From Sipunculus nudus (taxonomy: Eukaryota; Annelida; Sipuncula; Golfingiida; Sipunculidae): a stretch of DNA of 64,000 bases. The stretch spans positions 28,755,058-28,819,057 of the forward strand of contig CM049310.1 of assembly GCA_026874595.1 (NCBI GenBank), read 5' to 3'. Made by a program: the position numbers and the translations under genes. Below are positions 25,427 to 36,082 of this stretch, piece after piece (position 1 is the first letter of the stretch; each line of letters begins with the position of its first letter). The notes under the pieces are model-generated. The model saw nothing but the letters and a program-made list of their open reading frames with translations. It ran no database searches and was not told where the DNA came from.

Positions 25427-25493
25427 CTCAGAGAATACTATCAAGAGGTGAAGGGACAGTTGGACAGGGTGACAAAATAGTACTTTTAAAAGC

Positions 25494-25992
25494 TTAAAGG
25501 GGCCCAATAACCTTTACAGCATGTTGCGTTAACACGACAAAATGCTTCTTCCCTTTAAAATAAATATGTACATGCCAAAATATTGCCCTGAAACCGTTTT
25601 TCTCCTGTAAACAAATGTTAAAAACAGTTGATCGGGCGCGATGAAAGGTGTCAACATAAACACAGCGTGGGGCAGTGTGGATCGCTGAGCCAAGACACGT
25701 GTCAATCAGGAGATGCCCGGTCTGACTTGGCCCCAAAAATGTAATACAAGTTTCTGCTGCCTGAAACACAGCGTGTGGTCCCTCTTAATCGGAACTCCGG
25801 TCACGCGGCCTTGTTATGGTAAACAGACTGTTTACCAACACGCAGGGCTATAACATGGTGTTAAACGGTCATATGCGAGGAAATGAGACCGTGTGCTGGG
25901 ATTGTTTTGCTAAAAAAACATTTATATAAAGCAAAACTGAACTGATAGTGTGAAAGAATAGCCATTATTTAGTTCATGATTATGTCCCTTTA
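25494..25992. mobile_element. TTAA-flanked non-autonomous DNA transposon, copy 2 (inverted)
   Basis: It starts TTAA|AGGGGCCC and ends GTCCCT|TTAT. The sequence is the reverse complement of the copy at 12408-12846, with many substitutions. The minus-strand frame at 25494-25769 is within the element. The right TTAA is mutated to TTAT. Confidence 0.7.
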
Positions 25993-26173
25993 TTGAATTT
26001 CATCAGATAAAATCATCAAGTATTAATTCATCATTATGAATGATGAGAGATTAAAAGGGTATACTGCATGATACAAACATTCCGGCTGACAAAGCAAGCA
26101 CATTCTGGATTCAAAAAGAGGCTCAAATAAATATATAAAACCCAACAATATCATTCTTCACAAATAAATAATC

Positions 26174-26179
26174 TTTATT
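26174..26179 (-). terminator. Candidate distal polyadenylation signal of gene 2
   Basis: AATAAA on the minus strand, about 1.9 kb after the stop of the CULT gene. The intervening 26180-28111 sequence has no repeat family and no other gene, which would fit a long 3' UTR. Other hexamers occur nearer, such as near 27100, so the choice is tentative. Confidence 0.25.
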
Positions 26180-28111
26180 TCTTTACAAATGATATGTTTT
26201 CTTCTTTGGAAACATGAATTGTTTGTTTCACAAACGCACTTCATTAGCATGCACACTGTACTTATTGCAGTATGAATGATATGACAAAAAAGTATTTGTA
26301 ACAAATATGGTTATCAACAAGACAAAAAAATACTTTAAACAATCAGGATATGCTGAGAATGTTGAACACCTCCCAGGATAACTGTTCCAAAGACATCAAC
26401 AAAATAAAATTTTCTTGCTTTAAGTAGCCAGTTACTTAGACTGGTGAAATTTTACTCTACAATCCATGGTTACTCAACAGATTAGACTCAAGAGAGCAAC
26501 ATATGGTTTGTCTTAAACGTTTATACAAGTTTTTTTCCTAAAATAAGTTATAATTTTAAGGACACAGCCCTCATTGCGGTGGTACAGTCCTGAATAATGA
26601 GAAAATAATGCAAGATGAACTGTTTTTCATTGAACTGGCATGCGAGTCAAAACGTGTGCTTGGCTATATCAGCGCACCACCTCGTGAGATACCAAGAGAG
26701 TCCTGCTGTCTGTTCACATTTATAAAACAACCAAATCAGTTTAGCTGTTTTAAGCACTGTATATCCATAACTGTCTGATGCCAAATTAGTTGCAGTTAGT
26801 ACCGTAAATATACACTAGATGGCGCAACCCATTGCCTGCCAGAACTGCTTGACTAACGTGATACTCCATGTACAATATAAGTCTAGTATTCACAGCCAAC
26901 TTAAAACAACAAACACACCAACAAAGTGAAAGTTAATGACCATAAAAATGGCACTTATAGCAAACATTTAAGTTTTTGCAGGAATAGTTACATTTCAAAA
27001 GTTTTAAGAGCATCTACATTAAAATTCATTGACTTTCCATGTTTTCCAGATGCATGAAATATTACCACGAGACTTTTTCTTGAAGTAAATGCATCACAGG
27101 TTTATTAATGTCACACTGATAATTTTGTATACTGTGTGGAAGAAGATATTTAAATCCACGTTACTTCATCTGCATGGAAGGGGGAGCTGAAGCAAACACA
27201 GTGAACAGTGACACAACAGCAGAGGAGATAAACGAGCAAAGGTGGAGGACATGATTTCTTCAAATCACTCCCTCTGGTCATTTCAGAAGTCATGCCATGT
27301 TCAGTTCAGGGGAAATTCCTTTAATGACTCAAGCTGAACAAGCTGTATAATATTAGTTACATAATTTTTAAATCGCCTGTAGGTGGTGCTGTATACTGAA
27401 TCAATATGAAGTTAACAGTATGACCAGAATGATATGTCATTATTAAGCCTTCAGGGTTTTAGCCTTCCCTTATTTGGGCTACAAACAATGCAGGAATCAT
27501 GCCCTGTTATCACAACATTTGAGCAAATCTCCGAGTTCCAGTGAAACTCCACAATTTAGCTTGTAAAGCTCTGGCATCTCAGAAATATAAAAAACCTCAA
27601 CCATAGCACCCCTTGTCAAACCCTCTACATCTTCACAGTTACATGTATTTACAAACCAATGTGCTTAACTATAAGGGCCTGAGGGAAATAACTTTTTTTC
27701 ACAGAGCCAGGAGCCTTTAATACTATCAGATCTTATATTTCCTCAGCAGCTGCTGTGCAGCAATTTTTTTCAGCCTCATCCTAAGCTTAAAAACCTGGTA
27801 ATCACCCTAAAACATCAAAGGTTTGAGGCGTGTTTTTTCCTCTCTTAAGCCCAACAGAAAATACTAGAACACATTCACTGTGATACTCATTTGGACTCAA
27901 ATGACTAATATTTGACACACATTCTTGAGCAATACCACAGTGATATAAGTGTTACTTATGATCATGGCAGTATAATGCATACACATGCTTTACATTTATT
28001 ATACCCTAAGCTTCAGACAGACAAGACAGGGAGACGGGAAGCCAGGCTTGGTCATGATGAGCTGCAGGATTAAAGACTATTGTTTGAATCATCACAGACT
28101 GGACGTCACTG
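26180..28111 (-). other. Probable 3' UTR or downstream flank of gene 2
   Basis: AT-rich sequence without open frames of note. It contains two candidate CTCF-like motifs, at 26812-26825 and, weaker, at 27376-27389. No mobile element was recognised, which contrasts with the flanking 19.5-26 kb. Confidence 0.4.
26812..26825 (+). promoter_or_regulatory. CTCF-like motif
   Basis: ACACTAGATGGCGC is one mismatch from the CTCF core CCASYAGRKGGCRS. It lies in the probable 3' UTR or flank of gene 2. Motif match only. Confidence 0.4.
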
Positions 28112-28155
28112 TCAGCTGTTGTATGACTTTGGTGTTATCAGAAGGGAATCTGCAT
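28112..28155 (-). CDS. Gene 2 exon 6: C-terminus and stop
   Basis: The acceptor is ttttgtttacag. It encodes YADSLLITPKSYNS and then TGA at 28114-28112. Phase agrees with exon 5, and the short hydrophobic strand plus PKSY ending fits the family C-terminus. No other acceptor nearby gives a comparable end. Confidence 0.75.
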
Positions 28156-28886
28156 CTGTAAACAAAATAAATTTACATTATTTTAAATATGGTTGCAGGG
28201 ATTTTCAGACACCTTTTCTCCAATGGATATTCAAATATAAGGTGTTCCATAAGATTCTTGCTTGTTAATGTCCAATGAAGATTTTTTTATAAAACATCAA
28301 ATTACTCTTATCTAAGTAGTCAGACTGTGACCAACATAATACACAATGTAATTGACAGTAATCACGGAGATATTAATGCAGCCTATCACAGACAATCCTG
28401 ATGGGTCTGCAAATTTCCGATGTCATTAACTGTCAATCAATTACTGAAACAAAGGTGTGTATGTGTGTGGAGACCAGACAGTGGCGCCACCTAGCGGTAA
28501 TAAACTATACTATCTGACACTACGTATCTGATGCTTCTGAATACTAATTCCTGGCTTTTTCTGTGTGGAAACAGAGAAAATATTTAGATGATGAGAATTC
28601 CATTTCAGAACTGAACTGAGGTCGTCTGAAACACCAGGACAAATTTTATTTCCAGATGCTATTACATAATTAAAAGTACACTACTGAAGATCTCTAGGCT
28701 GTGTGTCACCCCTGCTATGGACAATAAAAGGACCGACACAATGCAAACCGTCATTCTGCTATGGTTGAAAACAAATGATGCTTCAATAAGGCTGCTTGAT
28801 ACAGAAGTTTCATGGGCATGAAGCCACTCAAACACACACACACACATTTGTATCCTTTGAAGCCAATAATTCCTTCCTCCATTTTC

Positions 28887-28969
<83 letters not shown>

Positions 28970-31900
28970 ATTATATATATACATGAAACATTTACAGTTA
29001 TACTAGTAATACCAGTCTGAACGTCATACTTAAATAAACATGATAATGACATGACTGTGCTGAAAAGTGTGTCCCTGTTTAAACTGCTGTTCAGTGGCTG
29101 ATCCAGAGGGAAGGAGGGGTCCAGGAGGTCTGACCCCCCCAATTCCTCCCATTTTCAGTGACTTATTCTAAAGGGGTCCAAACCAACTTCTGCCACCTGT
29201 ACCCTCCCCCTTTCTGGACATGAGGACATTTTTCAGGTTAACTAATTAATCTTTCCAGGATAACCACCCCCCATCCAAAAACTTGAATCTGCCTCAGTTA
29301 CATAGGAAAACCTAAAGCATTTCAGCTTTACAGAGATAAGCATTTCTATGGTTACTTACAATGTTTGTGCAGTAGATTGCCAAGTATCAGACCAGTAAAT
29401 GTGCTTTTTGAGCCACTTTTTTCTTCTTTAGGATATGGTTCAAAGAGCCTGAAAAATAAATGATTCACACTGGAGGGAACTGAATATTTAACACAACAAT
29501 TTCTTTGGCACTAAATTTGTGAAATGGAGACCTCTGGTCGATTACAAAACACATAATGTTAAATAAAGTATATATGAAAAGTAAACTTAACAGTCCCCTA
29601 ATTATGTTTCCTCTATGCAATCTGCAAAGTCTACTTGCAACCCTAAATGATTACCACAATGGGGACAAAACACAACTTACCATCCTAAACGATCCATAGC
29701 GGGGACAAAACACTACTTACCATCCTAAACGATCCATAGCGGGGACAAAACACAACTTACCATCCTAAACGATCCATAGCGGGGACAAAACACAACTTAC
29801 CATCCTAAACGATCCATAGCGGGGACAAAACACTACTTACCATCCTAAACGATCCATAGCGGGGACAAAACACAACTTACCATCCTAAACGATCCATAGC
29901 GGGGACAAAACACAACTTACCATCCTAAACGATCCATAGCAGGGACAAAACACAACTTACCATCCTAAACCATCCATAGCGGGGACAAAACACAACTTCA
30001 GGGTTCCTGAACCCCTCTTGGCAAAGCAAATTTAAGACCCTTTTTACGACCAGCTGACAGAAAATTTAAGACCCTTTTATACACAGAATTTATACATGGC
30101 CCAACTGTTCTTTAAAATCACTGATGATCTATGGAAATCTTTCTTTGACAAGTAACCACAGCAACTTCTCCTAAACTGTCTCAAGCTTATGTTCGATCAC
30201 TGAACTGTTTGTGCACATTCATTATATCAGGATGGGTAAAAATCAAATTTAAGACCTTTTTAAGACCTATGTCAGGATTTCTGGCATTTTATAGACCTTA
30301 TGGAGGCCTTAAAAATGCAAAATAAAAAATAAGACCCTGAACTTACAATCCTAAATGATTACCTCAGCAGTTACAAAACTAGCACCGCCTGGGCTTCAGT
30401 ATTTGCGTTTACTAATAAAATGCTTAAAGTATAATGTGATTCCATGTACCGATAGAATTAACTCTGTGCCAGCTCTTATCACTAAAGCCCTGTAAAGTCT
30501 GTATGGTGAAACCCTGATATTTGCATATTAAGTGCACAAGGCTCTTTGAGGACCTGATGATTACCCCGTATTTGCATATCAGGCCATCACCCGTCATGTG
30601 AGTGGCATCATTGCTATGAGAACGCCTACAGGGGTCCCACAGCTTGACCCACTTGGTAACATTCCCTCTGAATTCATGTATTCAGGTAGTCCACACATGG
30701 ACCTTTGTGTCCTATGATATATCTCTGTCCATGGGCTAAATATAAGTGCATATTGTAGACACTATCGCAAAAATTTTGTGACGACAGGTCCAGTAAAATT
30801 CCCTCTGCCGAGATGACAAGAGCAGCTGGCAGCATTTGTCTGAACCCATGTATTAACTGTCAAATTGCGACTCGTGAATTGTGATCATGTCAGTCAGCCA
30901 ATACATTGACTGCGCTTGTCGTGTGTGCACCTGAATATCTCTGATTGGCTGAGCCAGAGTTTGTTAGGCCTACTTTCAAGAGTGGTGGTCCGATAAACGT
31001 TTACACTGAGGCTGATGGTTATAGTGTTTTTAAGTCTTGCCGAACTCAACATAAGCAACAGCCTAAAAATATTAAGACAAACTAGATATTTCTTAGCACC
31101 ACAGGTGCCATAGTATCCCTAGACAATTAACCCCCCCCCCCCAGCCTCGAAGAATAGGATCCCATCTTGAATTCAGATGCAGAGACTGACACTTGGTAAG
31201 CCACCATGGTATCTTTATAAGTATGGGCATTTTTAAGGTAAAGGTCACTCTCATAGGAGAGGTCATGATCCAAATTGAAATATATCTCATTCCGTAACCC
31301 ATATCTATATACATGATATGAAGGAAATCTGTCCATTAGTTTTCAACTTATCATGCTCACAGTGCTGTGAAGTGGCAATGATGGGTAATTACAAGGTGCA
31401 AAAGCAAGAAAACGACACAAGGTGGCACCACCTGTATTCTGCAGAAGAGAAAAAAAATCCAAGATTTAAAAAATAAAAAAAAAATGTTTAAATTAAAAAT
31501 TTATCATGCTAACAGTGCTGTCAAGAGGCAATGGTGGGGTATTAACAGGCGCAAAAGCAAGAAAACGACACAAGGTGGCGCCACCTGTATAAGCATAATC
31601 GCTGCTGTGACCTTGAAAAAATGCATCAAGGTCATCCTTGTTCGAACTTGACCTAGCCGTTGATAAGATGCATCAAACCTGTGGGTTTGGTGACTGTACC
31701 TCAAATTCTTACAATGTTATTGTGTTAACATTGCGTTACTGAGATATTAAAGATTTTGTGTGAATTTCACCAAATATGGGAATATTCCAGGTCAAGGCCA
31801 CTCTCATAGGAAAGGTCATGACCCCAATTTAAATAAACATCATCCCATAACCCATATCTATGTATATGCATAAAAAAAAAGAAATCTGTGAATTAGTTTT

Positions 31901-34900
31901 TGACTTATAATGCTCACAGTACTGTTAAGTGGCAATTATGGGGGTATTAAAAGGCAGGAAAACAAGTAAAGAATAATAGGTGGCACCACCAGTTTCTGGA
32001 AAATGACAACCCTATCCATGATATTCAATCAACTTGATTTTAGGATCAATCCATGCAAGATTTCTTGAGATATAAAAGAATTTGTGTGATTTTCCCCAAA
32101 TTTGAACCTATTCAAGGTCAAGGACACTCTCCTAGTAAAAGTCATAACCTCATTTCTAAAAGGCGTCGTCCTCTTACCCATATCTATACATATACCAAGT
32201 TTGGTAAAGATCCGTGAAATATTTTTTTGAGTTATCGCGCCAACAAGATTTATATGCAGTGGTGGCGGCTGGACCGGTATGAAAACATAGTATCCCCTGA
32301 CTTTGTCTGGGGATACAATTAAATGGGTAGCCAATATTAGTTGCCAACTGGAAGCCCGGAATAGGTGATGACTTAATGAACCATGATGGTTTTGAAAAAG
32401 TTTCCAGGAAAGACCACTGCTGACTTCACTGGAAAAGACCTTAGTTCAGTGAGGCGGTGATGTGTGGCACTGACCGTCCGGGAACCAGCCAAGATTACCA
32501 GTCCATGAAATATGAGGGTCAGATAGTGGAAAATTAGTTATATGATTGCAGCAAGAAGGTGGTACCGATACTAAGTGCGATATAACGCGGGAACATTTGA
32601 TTTCTCTGACAGAAGCAACAATTAAGCCATAACTATTTCATGGACTGGGCCAGTCTAGGACAAAACACAAGTTACCATCCTAAATGATTAATTCAGCTTG
32701 GACAAAAGACAACTTCCCATCCTAAATGATTATTACAGCCAGGACAAAACACAACTTACCATCCTAAATGATTCCCGAAATGGGGACAAAACACAATTTC
32801 CCATCCTAAATGATTACTACAGCCAGGACAAAACACAACTTACCATCCTAAATGATTACTATAGATGGGACAAAACACAACTTATCATTCTAAATGATTC
32901 CCACAGTGGGGACAAAACACAACTTCCCATCCTAAATGATTACTACAGCCAGGACAAAACACAACTTACCATCCTAAATGATTCCCACAGTGGGGACAAA
33001 ACACAACTTACCATCCTAAATGATTACTACAGCTGGGACAAAACACAATTTAACATCCTAAATGATTACTACAGCTGGGACAAAACACAACTTACCATCC
33101 TAAATGATAACTACAGCCAGGACAAAACACAACTTACTATCCTAAATGATAATTTCAGCCGGGACAAAACACAACTTACCATCCTAAATGATTACCACAG
33201 CGAGGACATAACACAACTTACCATCCTAAATGATTACCACAGCGAGGACAAAACACAATCCTCCATGAGAAACCTGGGAACCAGGTATGTTCTGAGACAG
33301 CCTGAAAATATTCACCATCATCCCCAGATCACATTCACTGCTTCACAGGTTCTGGTTACAAGTCCAGACCTAACATTAATCTTATCAAAGCATGATATAC
33401 AATGACTAATATATTGACTTGCATGCATTATATATTTTATATTTTTGGCTAATTAAAAAATATATTTTACCAGACTAAAATAAATTCAGTTAAATTTGTG
33501 AGAAAAATTTAATGTTAAACCAAATTTGATGCAAAATGTTGATAATTTCTTTCAGAACTTAAACATTTTTCACTACATGAATTTCCACATAAAAGCAAAA
33601 TTAACAGCCATGAAAACCTTACAAATGCACATGTTTTTATATATATAACACAAGCTTTTCATATGTATAGTACAAGATCACAATACACGTATAGTTAATC
33701 TTACACCTATAATTTATCACAATATTTCTCAAGTTTGTCATTCATTTTGAATAAGAGCACATTCGAAAAAATTAATATAGCTACAAAATTTAATAAACAT
33801 CAAAACACTGAAAAAGAAAATGAAGGGTAACTGAATTCACACCATTCAACAGCAGAGTACACTTTTGTGAATTACATGTTCTGTCCTAAATTGTACAACC
33901 AGGCTTTTTATAACAAGTATACTACAACTAATATAATTATTGCACAATATTTTTTCCACTTCAAACAAAGTAACTTTTCACTTATGTTACTGCACAGAAT
34001 AAGTAAAACGGGAAGGCTTTCATACAAATATACACCGTGAACATGCTCAAATATGCTTTTGAAGCATTTATTTAATGATGCTTACCTGTTCATGAGCAAA
34101 GACATCAGCTTTCTTTGATGTTATAACCTCAAATCTTGAACCTGAAATAAAAACGACCATTTGTATTGATATATACTGGTAATTTAAACTCTATAACAAA
34201 AAATTAAAACTCTGGTCGCATCAGTGCCTATAACTTGAATGGCCCCTCTGCAATACTAGTATGTTTACAATACTGACTTAGCTATGAAGAACATGAATTT
34301 TATTTGGAGAAAAATATTCTTTTACATGATTTTGAACGTTGCTTTGGTACAACAAGGAGCAATTCAGGAAACATTATCTTTGAAAGTCCTTTAATTTAAA
34401 TTTTCATTTTATCTTAATTCAGCATTCATAACACCAATTAGATGGTGATTTTAGACTGAATGGGTTTTTCAATAATAAAGACATTTCTGTCATCTGCAAA
34501 TATGTTGGGACACAGCTGAAAAGCTACCTTTTTATCCATATAAAATCTTACCAATAACAACAACTACATACCTTGCGGGTTTTCAAATAGTTGTATTAAA
34601 ACTCCCTTCACGCCAAGTATTGTGTCATTTCTTTGCCGCATCGCCAGTCGACTTGGTTGTGTAATCAGATCATCAGCCTTGGTAATCTCATGTCCACACT
34701 GCCTGCACATAAGGAAGTCTACAAAAACACAAATAACATTCAACTGGTGGAATGTTCAGGTAAAACACGGGACAGCAGATTTGTCCAACCCGTCTTTTGT
34801 GTACAGCAGTGCAAAAGTCAATACATGTGTATAAATGTATCAAAACCAAAAGTTTCACAGGCTATAAGGATCAATCATAATCAACAGATTGCTTCTTTAA

Positions 34901-36082
34901 AACTAACATTTGAACTTAGTATTTCCATGATATCTCTTTGAAAACAACTGACATATAAATTACATTATAGTAGTGTTGACAATGACTGGTCATTTTCTTT
35001 CAAAATCATTGAACTGGTTGAGTTTTTGCAAAATTTATCATAAACTATTATTTATGCACTGGAAGTCAATGATATTACTCAGTAATTCTAATCCTTTCAG
35101 ACAAAGAAGAAAGACATGACACAATTAACATTCACCTTTTGCAGCAAATAAGAGGCAACAGCCTAGATACTTCCTCAAGCTTTCAGCTTATGTAAAAAGT
35201 AAGACTGAATTTACTCAGTTATTTACCAGTAGGTATAATTCCATACAGCAAATTTCATAGTATTATAACTGGGGCCATACATGAAATAACTGCACAATAA
35301 TATAATCATCAGTCATTTTTTCTTTCAACCATTGAACATGATTTTACATCCACTTCTCACCGTCAGTTCTTACAGAGAGAGAGAGTTCTTACACACACAC
35401 ACACACACAAAATTAGAGGTTTCTTACACACACAAACACAGAACAAGAAGATTCTTACACACACATGCACATACACTGAAGTTACAAGAGTTTGTGGGAA
35501 CAAAATTGGATGAAATTAGGCCTGGGCAAATATCACCTGCCCTGATCTTATCCACCGTTCTCAAACACACACACATAATCCCTTAAAAATCATTATCCTT
35601 GTCATTCAAGACCAACTTAAAGTTTTAACTTTTATTAATTTATTTTTTTTAGTAATTTGAAATTAAAATATTACTCTTAAACTTAAAGCAGAAGTAACAA
35701 ATATATATAACTGCTATTAGTGTAAACATCAAGGCAACCTTCGATCAATAGGAATGCTTATATGTTATATTTAATGACAACCGGCGAAATTTCCTCCTTC
35801 CTTATGCCACAAGACACAACCCCACTGACAACACTGAAAGCTGTCAAAACCAACCATGGAAGAAAAAAGCATGTGCACACTGTCACAGCTGCAGTCAGTA
35901 CGTGGCCAGTGCTGTTTACTTTGTGTATAGCTTAAACTAAAAATGCGCTTTGCGTTATCGATAATCAAAATATTACCATCTGCCTCATCCGCTGACCCTT
36001 CCAACTGAACGTAAAATGTTGACAACAGCCATATATTTATAGCTAATTTGACCAGGGATCCCACCTGGATGGGGGCTGACAT
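28112..36082 (-). CDS. Secreted single-domain CULT protein (cereblon C-terminal-like)
   Basis: Six exons on the minus strand: 36082-35977, 34718-34572, 34141-34086, 33301-33222, 29448-29360, 28155-28112. They total 522 nt, or 173 residues plus TGA, with consistent phases. Residues 1-30 hold a hydrophobic segment (VKLAINIWLLSTFYVQL), likely a cleaved signal peptide. Residues 36-173 form a CULT domain. Zinc ligands are C40/C43 (CRQC) and C121/C124 (CPRC). The aromatic cage is W110, W116 and W130, spaced 6 and 14 as in cereblon W380/W386/W400 and preceded by H108. In cereblon this pocket binds thalidomide-type drugs and C-terminal cyclic imides. Small stand-alone CULT proteins are known in animals, but their function is unclear. 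The start is ATG at 36082 with A at -3. Confidence 0.88.
28484..28497 (-). promoter_or_regulatory. CTCF-like motif
   Basis: The minus strand reads CCGCTAGGTGGCGC, one mismatch from the bilaterian CTCF core CCASYAGRKGGCRS. It lies in the last intron of gene 2. Motif match only. Confidence 0.4.
28889..28980. repeat. (TA)n microsatellite
   Basis: About 75 bp of pure TA followed by a short ATT-rich tail, in the last intron of gene 2. It creates the repetitive Tyr-Ile frames here, which are not coding. Confidence 0.95.
29092..29290. mobile_element. MITE-like insertion with CAGTGGCTGATCCAG end
   Basis: The left end CAGTGGCTGATCCAGAGG and the internal G/C-rich blocks resemble the insertion at 25234-25426. 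The right end near TTGAATCTGCCTCAG is degraded and no target duplication is visible. Boundaries are approximate. Confidence 0.35.
29360..29448 (-). CDS. Gene 2 exon 5: end of CULT fold
   Basis: The acceptor is attttcag (it reads tttttcag|GCTC) and the donor is ACATT|gtaagt. Its first base completes Trp130, giving W-LFEPYPKEEKSGSKST and then FTGLILGNLLHKH. The G-W-x-F and F-x-GLI..NLL motifs are CULT family features. Confidence 0.85.
29640..29998 (-). repeat. 40-bp tandem array related to the gene 2 splice-donor repeat
   Basis: The units read on the minus strand gtaagttgtgttttgtcccc, then gctatggatcgtttaggatg. The 40-bp period is exact and there are about nine units. It is a shortened relative of the 42-bp array at 32646-33257, in the same intron. 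One diverged unit (30340-30385) lies beyond the mobile element that splits it. Confidence 0.92.
29999..30339. mobile_element. hAT-like non-autonomous element inserted in the 40-bp array
   Basis: It begins CAGGGTTCCTGAACCCC and ends AATAAGACCCTG, and is flanked on both sides by AACTT (29994-29998 and 30340-30344). The AACTT comes from the array unit, so the insertion disrupted a unit. Internal ttaagaccc motifs repeat. A 5-bp duplication is shorter than the usual hAT 8 bp, so the class is tentative. Confidence 0.7.
31090..32340. repeat. Degenerate tandem of a dispersed repeat
   Basis: Blocks recur three to four times: ggtcactctcataggagaggt, cataacccatatctatatac, the run from cttatcatgctcacagtgctg to ggcaatgatggg, and caaggtggcaccacctgt. 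Unit length is irregular, about 300-400 bp. Frames in the region do not match proteins I know. The repeat type is unidentified. It lies in intron 4 of gene 2. Confidence 0.65.
32646..33257 (-). repeat. 42-bp minisatellite made of the CULT exon end plus 5' splice donor
   Basis: On the minus strand each unit reads from gtaagttgtgttttgtcct through gctgtagtaatcatttaggatg, a 42-bp period with about 14-15 units. The unit nearest 33257 is the real coding sequence (FCPRCGNHLGW). The other units lie in the intron, and most repeat the GGATG|GTAAGT donor. Because 42 is a multiple of 3, a long plus-strand frame (32698-33405) spans the array; it is an artefact of the repeat. Confidence 0.93.
33222..33301 (-). 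CDS. Gene 2 exon 4: tri-Trp cage and second CxxC
   Basis: The acceptor is attttcag and the donor is GGATG|gtaagt. It encodes AVSEHTWFPGFSWRIVFCPR and then CGNHLG, plus two bases of the last Trp codon. Its last 36 bases are the first unit of the 42-bp minisatellite that continues into the intron. The donor choice is fixed by frame: reading past it gives TGG TAA. Confidence 0.88.
34086..34141 (-). CDS. Gene 2 exon 3: CULT domain
   Basis: The acceptor is atttcag and the donor is GAACAG|gtaagc. It encodes GSRFEVITSKKADVFAHEQ in frame. It ends at phase 0. Confidence 0.85.
34572..34718 (-). CDS. Gene 2 exon 2: first half of CULT domain
   Basis: The acceptor is gtttttgtag and the donor is CGCAAG|gtatgt. 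It encodes DFLMCRQCGHEIT, then PSRLAMRQRNDTILGVKGV and LIQLFENPQ. It carries the first zinc-binding CxxC. Confidence 0.88.
35977..36082 (-). CDS. Gene 2 exon 1: signal peptide
   Basis: ATG (MSAPIQVGSLVKLAINIWLL) opens the protein. The frame reads into the donor GATG|gtaata and ends at phase 1, so the next codon becomes GAC with the following exon. An upstream TTG-CGC-AAG extends the frame but gives no ATG. Confidence 0.8.

Larger units (their letters stand above)
20020..25490. other. Intergenic stretch, no protein gene recognised
   Basis: This stretch lies between the end of gene 1 and the end of gene 2. It contains the foldback element, two Helitron-type sequences and a small GC-rich MITE-like insertion, listed separately. 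The frames at 20090-20353, 20447-20704, 20791-21042 and 21261-21572 show no family motif or supporting splice structure. The remainder is AT-rich sequence with no repeat I could define. Confidence 0.6.

Noticed and set aside
28751-29142. Tyr-Ile repeat frames on both strands
   Set aside because: Produced by the (TA)n microsatellite.
32698-33405. 235-residue plus-strand frame with ILNDYYSQDKTQL-like repeats
   Set aside because: It is the antisense of the 42-bp donor array in the CULT gene. No promoter, splice or family support.
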